Source: Thraustochytrium sp. TN22
Taxonomy: Eukaryota; Sar; Bigyra; Thraustochytrida; Thraustochytriidae
Direction: 5' to 3'
Assembly (NCBI GenBank): GCA_013306675.1
Contig: JABLUY010000121.1
Span: 44,622-108,621, forward strand
Length of the DNA stretch: 64,000 nt
The notes under the pieces are model-generated. The model ran no database searches, was not told where the DNA came from, and was given only the letters and a program-made list of their open reading frames with translations. The position numbers were made by a program, and so were the translations under genes. This document shows positions 19,094 through 27,889 of this stretch, piece after piece; the first letter of the stretch is position 1, and each line of letters begins with the position of its first letter.

Positions 19094-19731
19094 CGCGGGC
19101 GCTTGCGAGCGTGTGTCTCGAGCGACTTTGACGCAGCAGCATTTCCTGCACTGTAGCCGTTGGCCCGTGCGCCGCCGCCGCCGCGGTCAAAGCTGCGGCG
19201 GCCCGGCTTGGCTCGGCGAGCGGCGTACGTCCCGTGCGGAGTGGCATTGCTTCACGCAGGGTGCTCACGAAGATCAAATCGTCGACTCTGTAGGCAGCTG
19301 GAGTAACTAAGATGCGTGCCAGCTGCTGAGCAGATCCTCGCGCTTCATGAACCGTATGCCTGCAAGGCAGAAAGGGGGCCTGCCGCCACATCAAGCGCGC
19401 GAGCTTGAGGGTGCTTGCTGTTCATCAAAGCAGACTTCGCTTATCATTCCTCTCTCCACGGAGAGCGCGATGCTCTCGATTGAGCCTGTGGGCCAGCTCG
19501 CTCGCCGCGCACTGCACGTCTGCTTGCGTCGCCGTGTGTCAGACCCGCTTGGTGCCAGGTCTGGCTCAAGTCTCCGAGCCTCGCCGGCAGGCCTCTGGGA
19601 GGCTCCAGGGCCTCGCTCGCCGCGCTCTGCGCGCTCGCGTGGCCTCGCTCGCAGCGCTCTAGCTGGAGCGAGTTGCACGGGGTGCGCTGCGCTGCGCTGC
19701 GCTGGTCTGCGCTGCGCTCAGGCTGCGCGGC
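19094..19731. other. divergent intergenic region, UPF0193-like / YdcF-like
   Basis: A 638-bp space between two genes transcribed away from each other, so it should contain both promoters. A GCTGC-type repeat at 19679-19730 abuts the YdcF-like start codon. Nothing else is identified. Confidence 0.5.
19679..19730. repeat. (GCTGC)n pentanucleotide repeat
   Basis: Imperfect GCTGC units ending two bases before the ATG of the YdcF-like gene, so they would lie in its 5' UTR or core promoter. Confidence 0.8.
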
Positions 19732-20307
19732 ATGAAAATGAAAAAGGACATGGTGCTCGTGCTGGGGGGCGCCGCGGAGCGTGAGGAGCGCTGCGTGCAG
19801 CAGGCGTGGGCGCTGCTCAACGCGGGGCGCGAGGGCGATGCGAGACGGACACCGCTGTGGCTGTCGGGCCCGGCCCTGACGGAGGACTGCGTGGCGACCT
19901 GCGAGGCCTTGGGCTGCGACACCCGGTACCTGCTCGTGGACTACCGCGCCGAGGACACGCTATCGAATTTTACGACGCTGGTGGGGCTCTTGAAGGAGCA
20001 CGACTTTGAGGTGGTCCATGTGGCGACGAGCTGGAGCCACATGCCGCGCGCCGCGGCCATCGCGTCGATTGTGCTGCCAGCACGCGGGTTGACGCTGGGG
20101 GACTGCATCGAGGTCTCGCCTGGGCCAAACGAGCAGGGCGAGTCTACGATCGCGCTTTTGCGAGACCAGATGAGGGCGTGGCTCTGGGTCGTCCTAGGCG
20201 TGGACTTTGCGGCGCCCCTGATCTGGCTCTTTCACCCGGAGCGTTTCAAGCACCGGGATCGCCGCGTGCGGCACTATACCTACCGGGGACGAAGATGCTT
20301 TCGCTGA
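19732..20307 (+). CDS. YdcF/SanA-like (DUF218) protein
   Basis: A 191-residue protein of the DUF218 (YdcF, SanA, ElyC) family. It starts with the nucleotide-binding-like strand and loop MVLVLGGAAEREERC, followed by a helix with AWALLNAGRE, then PLWLSGP. The family hallmark DTLSNFTTLVGLL (the D-T-x-x-N block) follows, then the strand VVHVATSWSHMPRAAAIA. After residue 150 a Trp-rich hydrophobic stretch WLWVVLGVDFAAPLIWLF could be a membrane or packing helix. In bacteria some members affect envelope integrity; the biochemical activity is unsettled and the role in eukaryotes unknown. It converges on the CENP-H-like gene with 133 bp between the stop codons. The ATG at 19732 is followed by a second one two codons later. 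Confidence 0.75.
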   Translation: MKMKKDMVLVLGGAAEREERCVQQAWALLNAGREGDARRTPLWLSGPALTEDCVATCEALGCDTRYLLVDYRAEDTLSNFTTLVGLLKEHDFEVVHVATSWSHMPRAAAIASIVLPARGLTLGDCIEVSPGPNEQGESTIALLRDQMRAWLWVVLGVDFAAPLIWLFHPERFKHRDRRVRHYTYRGRRCFR

Positions 20308-20440
20308 TGCTAATGAGTTAGAATTACGTATGTTGCAAGCATGGCTTTGACAAAGAAGCCAGGGCGCTTTAAGTTTGCAGTCACGCTGGCAGTTGTTTTA
20401 CAGCCCACGCCAGCAGAAGCATGCATGTGCATTTCACAAG

Positions 20441-21435
20441 TCAAGGCAGAGGGTCGCCCATGATGACGGCGCGCAGGGCCGGGTCCTCAGCCCAGTTTAC
20501 CTTGGCCTCGAGAGCGAGCGTGGTGAGCACGTGGCGCAGCCAGGCATTGTGGTGCCGCAGACGCTTCTCCTGGGCGGGCGCGAGCTTGCGCAGGAGGCCG
20601 GCTTCCTCCTCCTCCAACTCGTCCATGGAGTCCGCAGACTCGTCGGAGGCATCACCGCGATTCCTCGCTGGCTTCACCTTGCGCCGCGTCGTGCCGCCGG
20701 GGCTCTTGGGCATTGTTGTGGGGTCCTGCTGCTGCTGCTGTTTGGCGACCCAGGTGTTGCGCGCCTCGCGCTGGCGCTCGAGCGCCTCGTGCTCGAGGAC
20801 GAGCTCCTCGTCCTCCGCGTCCTTGCACTCCTGCGCGAGCTTGAGCACGCGCGCCGCTAAGCGGTCGCGCTCAAGGAAGCCGGCGTTGGCCTCCTCGCGG
20901 CTTGCGTCGTGGCCCAGTGAGGCGGCCGCCGCGGCCTCGGTCAACGCCTCGGCCTCGACGACCTTGCTCAGGTAGATGCGCTCCAGAACGGTGTCCATCT
21001 GCTGCATCTCGACCGTGAGGTCCAGCAACTCAGCCTGCGCGTACGTACGTGCGTGCGTGAGAAGTGGCGCGTCGTCAGTGTGCCATGCTCACCCGCAGCC
21101 AGCCCGGCGCGAGCACGTGGACAGGCCCTCTGACTTACCTTCAGCTTGGTGATGCTGGCTCGCAAATGCTCCTCCGCGTCCACAGGGTCGGCGGGGAGGG
21201 CGGCCTCGTGCGCCGCGTGCTGCGCGCGTATCCTCCGCAGGTCGTCCTCCTGCTCGCGCTGCGCCGCGAGCCTCGCCCTCCTCAGCTCGTCGTGCTCGGC
21301 CGCAAACGCGACCTGTCGCTGCCGCTGTCGTTTCCTCGTCACGAGCGCCGGGAACGCCAGCGCGGCGTCCAGCAGCGCTCCCGCCTCGTTCTTCAGCGCC
21401 TCCAGCGCGTCCTCCAGCTCGTACGAGGTCGCCAT
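20441..21435 (-). CDS. CENP-H-like kinetochore protein, two exons
   Basis: Exon 1 (21139-21435) encodes MATSYELEDALEALKNEAG through ASITKLK. Exon 2 (20441-21034) continues AELLDLTVEMQQMD and ends AVIMGDPLP. Splicing uses donor GTAAGT and acceptor CGCAG with intron phase 0; the two exons are in different frames, so the intron is required. The 296-residue product is nearly all coiled coil, with a QQQQQ stretch and an acidic segment (about 225-245). The end, LRHVLTTLALEAKVNWAEDP, resembles the C-terminal signature of CENP-H (a hydrophobic helix followed by G-x-x-x-W-A-E-D-P), a subunit of the constitutive centromere-associated network. The assignment rests on this short segment and coiled-coil content. 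The start at 21435 is the only ATG; upstream frame has only TTG. It is divergent from NDUFB10. Confidence 0.55.
21035..21138 (-). other. spliceosomal intron in CENP-H-like gene
   Basis: A 104-nt intron read on the minus strand, with donor GTAAGT, a CTGAC branch-point match (CACACTGACGAC) about 45 nt before the end, and acceptor GCGCAG. Before the acceptor lies an alternating ACGC/ACGT run. Confidence 0.85.
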
Positions 21436-22004
21436 GTCGCCTAACCGTGAGCTCCGGCACGCGCCCTGGCGCCGCCGGGGGCCCGAGTCCGGGGCGAGCG
21501 CGGGCTTCGCAGACAAGCAAGGCGTGCCGGGGCGGGGCCGCTCGTGCCCGCCGCGAGCGCCCGCCGCCGGCCCCGCGAGCGCCGCGCTGCGGGCGGCGTC
21601 GCCGGTCTGCCGCGCGACGGAGCCCGGCGCCCGGCGCGGGCGCCGCCAAGGGGCCTAAGCCGGCGATGGGCCGGAAAGCGGTGCCCGGTCGGGGTCCGGT
21701 TAGGGTCCGGCGCTGCGCGGCGCTGCCGTCAATCGCGCATTGCGGCGGCGCGCGGTCGAGGCGACTCCGCTCGACTCGGCTCGGGTCCGCTCGGCGCGGC
21801 GCGCGGCTCGCGTCTCGCGGCGGCGGCGGCGGCAGCAGCCAGCGCGCAGCGCTCGCTCGCTCGCCCCCGGCGCGCGGCGGCGGCGCATCGCGGGCGTATC
21901 TCGAGGCGCGGCGACGAGACGAGCGGCGAGGGCGCGGCGCAGCACAGCGGGCCCGGCTACGAGCGAGCTAGAGAGCTAGAGAGCGGAAGAGACAGGCAGG
22001 CAGG
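21436..22004. other. divergent intergenic region, CENP-H-like / NDUFB10
   Basis: A 569-bp GC-rich space that should carry both promoters. The 5' leader of NDUFB10 contains GAGCTAGAGAGCTAGAGAGC (21964-21983). No gene is seen. Confidence 0.5.
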
Positions 22005-22313
22005 ATGACGGACGCCGAGGCCTTCAAGCCGCGGACGCAGACCAAGTTCACGCCCGTGCCGGACTTCGAGGTCAACGAGGACGGCTACACGCGCAAGTTT
22101 AGGGAGCCGTGGAAGAACTGGGAGGCGCACCAGCAGCGCTCGCGCGAGCTCTACGTCGCCACGGAGCGGCTAAACGTGCTGCGCAACCGCCTGGAGGTTT
22201 GCTACCTCGAGTCCGGCGTCAACCACAGGGAGGACTGCAAGGAGATTGCCGAGGAGTACCTCAAGACCTGGCGGGCAAAAGACTTTGGCGCGCTGTACAC
22301 CAAGAAGGAGTAA
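22005..22313 (+). CDS. NDUFB10: mitochondrial complex I subunit NDUFB10 (PDSW)
   Basis: A 102-residue accessory subunit of NADH:ubiquinone oxidoreductase, located in the membrane arm on the intermembrane-space side. The diagnostic block is LRNRLEVCYLESGVNHREDC with a Cys-x11-Cys spacing, closely matching plant NDUFB10, followed by the helix IAEEYLKTW. Cysteines in this arrangement form disulfides in known homologues and import uses no cleaved presequence, consistent with the acidic and aromatic N-terminus seen here. The length fits the short plant form. The ATG follows an AGGCAGGCAGG leader; TAA is at 22311. Intronless. Confidence 0.85.
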   Translation: MTDAEAFKPRTQTKFTPVPDFEVNEDGYTRKFREPWKNWEAHQQRSRELYVATERLNVLRNRLEVCYLESGVNHREDCKEIAEEYLKTWRAKDFGALYTKKE

Positions 22314-22620
22314 GGCTGGCGAGGAGCTCGTAGCACAATCTTAAAACCGAGAAACGATGCTCTGTCTAGTCATCGGCGATGCGACTTGGCTGGCAAGGTT
22401 GCCGAAGCTGTCTGTATCGCTTTTGCTTGCCTGCCTGCAAGAGGCAATGGCTGGGCTTGTTGGGCCCAGAGCGTTGGCTACCGTAGCCAGACGAGCTTGC
22501 AACGACGAGAAGTGACGCATTGAAAAGAAGTAAAGACGCATGCTACGTCGCGTCGCTCATAAATAAACTGCGCGCTCCACGGCTCCTCGAACGTCTTTGA
22601 AATAGTTCCCTCTTTCCTCC
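22314..22620. other. convergent 3' space, NDUFB10 / ABCC A
   Basis: A 307-bp space holding the 3' ends of two converging genes. An ATAAATAAA at 22559-22567 could serve as a polyadenylation signal for NDUFB10; I cannot confirm its use. Confidence 0.4.
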
Positions 22621-25600
22621 TTACTCGCCCGGATTGCCAAAGCTCGGCAGGCTTTCCGTGATGGAGCCATTGAGCTTTTCCGGCTTGGGTGACCTAGGCT
22701 CGTTCTTGGCGGCGTCGACCTCCCGATCGGCGAGTTTCTCGGCCTCGGCACGTACAGCAAGGTCACGAATATGCTGACGCGACGCGGGGCCGAGTGCATC
22801 GACCATGGAGTGCAGCTCGGAGGAGGCGTCATTCAGGAGCTGCGTTGGAGAGCCCATCTCGAGCACGCGGCCGTCCTGCATGACGGCGATCTTGTCGTAG
22901 GTCGCGATGGTCTGCAGGCGGTGCGCGATGCAGAGCACCGTGCAGCGGCGGCGGCGGTAGAACTGCTCCCGGATCATCTCGTGGATGGCGTCGTCCGTGT
23001 TGAGGTCGATGGCCGAGCTCGGCTCATCCAAGACGAGCACCTTGTTGGGCCGCAGCAGCGCGCGCGCGAAGCAGATGAGCTGGCGCTCACCAGCGGACCA
23101 GTTGCGGCCAGAAGCCTCGACGATGTCGTCCAGCTTGACGCGATCTGAGAGACCAACAATTTGCAGCGCTTCGTGCATCTCCGCCTCGCTGGACTCGCCA
23201 AAGGGGTCCAGGTTCGTCGCGAGCGTGCCGGAAATGAGCACCGGGTCCTGCGGGATGATGGTGATGCGGCTGCGCAGAACGTCAAGGTCGATGGACGCGA
23301 CGTCGCGGCCGTCCACAAGGACAGCGCCGCCGGTGACGGGCCGCAGGCGAAAGAGGCAGGCGATCGTGGAGCTCTTGCCGGCGCCAGTCTTGCCGCAGAT
23401 GCCGAGCGACTCGCCGCCGGCCACGCTAAAGGTGACACCCTTGAGCACGAGCGGCGCCTCGGGGCGGTATCGCAGCTGGACGTCGACAAAGTCGATGGCG
23501 CCGCGCACAGGCCAGGCCGCCACGGGCGGGCGCGGGTCCTGGTCGCCGGGCGAGAGGTGGCCGTCCTTGCGCACGAGAACATCGACGGACTTCTCCTCCT
23601 CGAGGCCGCTGTACTCGAGGAGGCGCTCGTAGGAGGTGAAGTAGCTGTTGACGCGGATGAGGTTCTGCGTGAGCGAGGATGCGAAGTAGGGCAGGTTCAC
23701 GCAGTAGACGATGACGAGCGCTAGAAGGTCGGCGTTTCCAAAGTAATCACGCAGCACGACAAGCATGAGCGTGGAGAAGACGGCCACCGCGAAGGCGAGG
23801 TAGTGCGCGAGCAGCTGCGTCCAGTTGATGATGGTTCCAGCGATGTAATTGGCGCGCGCGTACTCGTCACTGGCCAGGCGGTGGCGCGCCTCGAAAAAGG
23901 GCCCGGTGTGCAGCACGGCCACGACGTCGCGGCCCACGGTGGCCTCGCTCGTGTTGGAGAGCAGCGGCGACATGTTGCCGTTGGCGATGCGGCGCACCTC
24001 GCGCGAGGTGCGGTCCGCGGCGATGATGGCGAGTGAGAAGATTACGGCGACGATGACCACGAGCGCCGCGGTGATGGGCACCGCGAAGCAGATGACACCG
24101 AGCTGCACGAGCAGCGTGCAAAAGATCTGGAAGGTGTTGTCCACGGTGAGGCTGAGGATCATGTCGACCTTGGACAGGTCGCCGCTGAAGCGCGACATGA
24201 TGCGGCCGCTGGAGTTGGTTTCGAACCACTCGAGCGGCGCGCGAAGCAGGCGCTGCAGCATCTCGTGGTGCAGACTGCGCGAGGCGCGCACACCGCCGAA
24301 GCAGAGCATCCAGTTCGCCGAGAGAATGCAGATGCCGAAGCAGATGCTGAGCGCAGCGTAGACGCCGGCGAAATAGGGGTCGCCGCGCGTTTCGTCGGGG
24401 TCTTCCTTGGCCTGCGCCCAGCGCGTGAGCCACCAGTCGTTGAGTGCCATGGTGATGTAGCCGCCGAGCGCGACGACCGCAGAGACGAGCACGACGGGCC
24501 AGCCCACGCCCCGCAGGTATGTGCCGTAGACGGTGTTGCTCACCTTGCCGTGGGTCTGGCGCTCCGCGGCGAGAATGTTGCCGGCGCGACCAGGCGCCTC
24601 GTTGCTGCCAGTGATGGGCGGGTCGAGGTTGTCCGTAAGCTGGCTGCTCACGCGCATCGCCTCCTCCATGCTCTCAGTGAGCGGCGAGCGCAGGTGCGGC
24701 GAGCTGTCGCCGAGGTCGGCCCTATCAGGCGCACTGTTTGCATCGCCCAGAGTCTGGCCACCCACAAGTCCCACCTCGTTTTCCTCCTCCTCCTCCGCCT
24801 CCTCCTGTTCCTCCTGTTCCTCCTTCTTCTTCTTCTTCGTTTTTTCCTCCTCCTCCTCCTCCTCCTCCTCCTCCTCCTCGGTCGACTCCTGCAGCAGCTT
24901 GGTGCACTCGACAAAGTCCGCAAAGGCGGCGCACGAACCAAGCAGCTCGTCGTAGCTGCCGGTGGCCGCCACGCTCCCGTCCGCAATGTACACAATGCGG
25001 TCGACGCGCGGCAGGAGCGCCAGCTGGTTCATGGCGAGCACACAGGCCCGCCCGGGCTCGTCGGCTTCCAGCTCGCGCACCTGGCGCAAGATGGCGTGCT
25101 CAAACATGTGGGCGCACATCTTGGCGTCCACGGCCGCGAGGATGTCGTCAAAGCAAAGCAACGTCGGCCGCGCGTACAGGCTGCGCGCCACAGCCATGCG
25201 TGCCTGCTGGCCGCCGGAGAGCGTCGTGCCGCGCTCGCCGATCTCCGTGTAGATGCCGCCGCCGAGGTTGGCGATGTCCGAGGCGAGACCGCTCGCGAAT
25301 AGCGCGTCATCGAAGCGCTTCTGGTCAAAAGGGCGGCCGAGCAGGACGTTTTGCTTCAGCGTGCCGCAGATCACAAAGGGCTTCTGCGGCGCAAAGCCGA
25401 CTGAGTCCACGGTGCGCACGGCAGGTCCGGTGCCCTCCCACTGCAGCGGCTGGATGGCTTGCGCCACGGACGCCACGAGCGTGGACTTGCCCTCGCCGAC
25501 GCCGCCGACGATTGCCACCACCTCGCCGGGGCGCACCTCGAGCGAGACGTCACGCAGCACAACGCCGCTGGCGCTGCCGGTGGTGGCAACGGAGGCGTCG

Positions 25601-27039
25601 GCCATGACGCTCCACCCGAGCGAGCAGCGCTTGACGGAGACAATGGGCGCCATTGATCCGGGCGCCGGAACCGGCAGGTGGGCGCGCTCGGCCTTGTCAG
25701 GCAGGCGAAGATACTCGTTGAGCCGCTTGAGGGTGACATCAAACGCAAGTAAGGCGGTCATGCAGAGCGGGACCCAGATGAGCCCAAGGCGCAGCGCCTG
25801 AAAGACGCTGACGGCCGCGTAGGCGTCGGCGAGGTCGAGAGAGTCGCTACCGAGCGCATAAAAGACGAGCGTGGCCATGGCGGCCAGCACCGGGCTGGCG
25901 CGGCCCGTGGCGATGGAGGTGACTTGCGCCAGGCGGTAGTTGCGGATGTGGCGGCACTCCTCGTCGCGGAGCTCGTTGATCTTGTGAAGGTACTTTTCGG
26001 CCCAGCCGAAGAGCTTGACGGCGCGAATGCCCTCCAGCACGGTCGCCAGCATGGACAGGCGCGCGTCGGCCGCGCTGAGGTTGTACTCTTCAATGTGGTG
26101 CGTGAGGCGGCCGAGCATGGTGTTGATGAAGAGGATGAAGAGCATGATGCCGATGCCTACGAGCGCCGACTTGCCCACGAGCATGATGAGCACGATGATG
26201 CCGCCTGTGACGCTGGCGAGCGCCACGGGCAGCTGCGCGGCCATGCGCACGTTCTCGTAGCCGCGCACGACGTCGTTACCGATGAGGCCGGACTCGGAGA
26301 TGTGATCTTCGCGCTGCTTTTGCGTGTCGATGCGCAGCATCTTACTATACACGGCGGAGCTCGCGCAGATCTGGAACTGCGAGCCGAACTCCTCCGAGAG
26401 CATCTGGCGGCCCAGCGCGCCGGCCCAGCCTTCAACGCCGATAATGACGGCGAAGGCCACCACCAGGAGGACGGACTCTGTCATGTCGGCGTCGCGGCCC
26501 ACGGCGTTCACGATCACCTTGAGGATGAGCGGGCGCGCCACCGTGGCGAGCACACCCTGCGTGATGGAGAAGAGGCTGCCCAGCAGCAGCGTGTTACGGA
26601 TCTGCGGCACGCGCAGCAGCGCGCGCTGGAACACGTGCTTGGAGCCCGGCCGTGCGCTTAGCTTCGCGTGCTCCTCCTGGAACCGCGAGTACAGCGTCGC
26701 CGACAGGTAGTCCTGCCGCAGCCCAGGCAGGTCGTCCCTGGTCAGCGGCCGCCGCCACCCTTTGCGCACCACGCCGTTCATCCACGTCAGGAACAGCCGC
26801 CCGCATGGGCTCGCATCCTTCGGCGTATGGCCCACGCCCGAGGCGCGGCTTTTGCGCGCCTCGGCCCACTCGCCGCTGTCGATGCTGTTGCCCAGCAGCG
26901 CCTCGTCCGCCGCCGAGATCTCCGCTGCCGTACGTTTCTCGTCCTCCACGGGCGAAACGCGCGTGGCCTCGGCGCCTGCCTCCAGGTCACTGCTCGCAGC
27001 CTCCGCCGGGTCGCTTTGCGCGCGGAACGAGGCCGCCAT
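22621..27039 (-). CDS. ABC transporter, subfamily C (MRP-like) A
   Basis: A 1472-residue full transporter of the ABCC/MRP type, expected to export organic anions or conjugates across a membrane; the substrate cannot be read from sequence. Order: cytosolic N-terminus, membrane domain 1 (about 140-430), nucleotide-binding domain 1 with Walker A GGVGEGKST (about 511), signature LSGGQQ (about 603) and degenerate Walker B LLCFDDILAAVD with Asp in place of the catalytic Glu, as usual in ABCC. A linker with a long Glu/Lys run follows (about 715-755), then membrane domain 2 (about 840-1140) and domain 2 with Walker A GKTGAGKSS (about 1211), WSAGERQ instead of LSGGQ, and VLVLDEPSSAID. There is no extra N-terminal membrane domain, so it is a short MRP4-like form. 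The next gene upstream is its tandem paralogue. Confidence 0.93.
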   Translation of the reverse strand: MAASFRAQSDPAEAASSDLEAGAEATRVSPVEDEKRTAAEISAADEALLGNSIDSGEWAEARKSRASGVGHTPKDASPCGRLFLTWMNGVVRKGWRRPLTRDDLPGLRQDYLSATLYSRFQEEHAKLSARPGSKHVFQRALLRVPQIRNTLLLGSLFSITQGVLATVARPLILKVIVNAVGRDADMTESVLLVVAFAVIIGVEGWAGALGRQMLSEEFGSQFQICASSAVYSKMLRIDTQKQREDHISESGLIGNDVVRGYENVRMAAQLPVALASVTGGIIVLIMLVGKSALVGIGIMLFILFINTMLGRLTHHIEEYNLSAADARLSMLATVLEGIRAVKLFGWAEKYLHKINELRDEECRHIRNYRLAQVTSIATGRASPVLAAMATLVFYALGSDSLDLADAYAAVSVFQALRLGLIWVPLCMTALLAFDVTLKRLNEYLRLPDKAERAHLPVPAPGSMAPIVSVKRCSLGWSVMADASVATTGSASGVVLRDVSLEVRPGEVVAIVGGVGEGKSTLVASVAQAIQPLQWEGTGPAVRTVDSVGFAPQKPFVICGTLKQNVLLGRPFDQKRFDDALFASGLASDIANLGGGIYTEIGERGTTLSGGQQARMAVARSLYARPTLLCFDDILAAVDAKMCAHMFEHAILRQVRELEADEPGRACVLAMNQLALLPRVDRIVYIADGSVAATGSYDELLGSCAAFADFVECTKLLQESTEEEEEEEEEEEEKTKKKKKEEQEEQEEAEEEEENEVGLVGGQTLGDANSAPDRADLGDSSPHLRSPLTESMEEAMRVSSQLTDNLDPPITGSNEAPGRAGNILAAERQTHGKVSNTVYGTYLRGVGWPVVLVSAVVALGGYITMALNDWWLTRWAQAKEDPDETRGDPYFAGVYAALSICFGICILSANWMLCFGGVRASRSLHHEMLQRLLRAPLEWFETNSSGRIMSRFSGDLSKVDMILSLTVDNTFQIFCTLLVQLGVICFAVPITAALVVIVAVIFSLAIIAADRTSREVRRIANGNMSPLLSNTSEATVGRDVVAVLHTGPFFEARHRLASDEYARANYIAGTIINWTQLLAHYLAFAVAVFSTLMLVVLRDYFGNADLLALVIVYCVNLPYFASSLTQNLIRVNSYFTSYERLLEYSGLEEEKSVDVLVRKDGHLSPGDQDPRPPVAAWPVRGAIDFVDVQLRYRPEAPLVLKGVTFSVAGGESLGICGKTGAGKSSTIACLFRLRPVTGGAVLVDGRDVASIDLDVLRSRITIIPQDPVLISGTLATNLDPFGESSEAEMHEALQIVGLSDRVKLDDIVEASGRNWSAGERQLICFARALLRPNKVLVLDEPSSAIDLNTDDAIHEMIREQFYRRRRCTVLCIAHRLQTIATYDKIAVMQDGRVLEMGSPTQLLNDASSELHSMVDALGPASRQHIRDLAVRAEAEKLADREVDAAKNEPRSPKPEKLNGSITESLPSFGNPGE
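24781..24882. repeat. (CTC)n/(CTT)n tract encoding Glu/Lys linker of ABCC A
   Basis: Runs of TCC, CTT and CTC trinucleotides; on the coding (minus) strand these are GAG/GAA/AAG, giving twelve or more consecutive Glu and a Lys block between NBD1 and membrane domain 2. The paralogue has a Gly/Ser-rich linker there instead. Confidence 0.9.
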
Positions 27040-27889
27040 TCTCCTCGTTCGTCCCCAGCTCGCGCCTGCCCACGAGGTGCTCGTACGCCGGCGTCGGCGT
27101 GGTCGTCGTCGTCGTCACGCCGGCGCTGCGCGGGATCGCGCTGCTCTTGCAGGCCGCCAGGCAGGTAGGTCTCTCCCCCGCAAACGACTTTGCCGCCGCC
27201 GCGGCGCCAGCGGAAACTTGGACTTGGAGGACCCTGCGCCTGCGGGTCGCGCCGAGCCGCGCTGCCGCTCCGGCGCGGCGCCGCGGGAGCGGCTTTGGGG
27301 CCTGCCATGCCAGTGCCAGACAGTGCCAGACAGTGCCCGCGTGCCATGCTCCGACTCCCAGTGCCTCCGCCTCCGCTCCGCCGATGCCGTGGTGCGCTTG
27401 AGGGCGCTCGGACACCGCACGCGCGCGGAGCGCGGTGGCCGCGCTGCGCGCACTAGTAGCCTAGCCACTTGATCCAACCATGGTATGATCATGCTCAGGC
27501 CAGCTCGAGCTGGCGCGAGAGCACAGCCAATGCGAGGCAAGTAGAACCGCAGCACGCATGCACGTCGGCACATCGAGCAAACGCATCGTCTTCCGCGCGG
27601 GACCGCTCAGGCCGCCGCCGCACTGCTGGGCGATGTCGAACTCGGATGGATGTCCTGACAGTGAAGATGGACGCTTCGAGGCCGAGAGAGCGGAAGTACG
27701 GAAGCACCCTGACACGCACGTTCTAGAGCTCTATTAGCTCCAGCTAGAGTAGCTAGCTAGGCCTTAGAGGTCATCGGCGGCGAGTGGTGCGGCGCAGGTC
27801 GGTCACTGGTCACTCCAAAGTTGGGGATGTGCAAGCTGTCAGTTGCACTCGCTTGCTCATGGCTGCTTTCAAATTTGTCACTTATAAAC
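27040..27889. other. spacer between tandem ABCC genes
   Basis: An 850-bp space upstream of ABCC A and downstream of ABCC B (both on the minus strand). It contains a CTAG-rich stretch at 27722-27762, like those near other gene ends in this window. No gene is supported. Confidence 0.5.
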
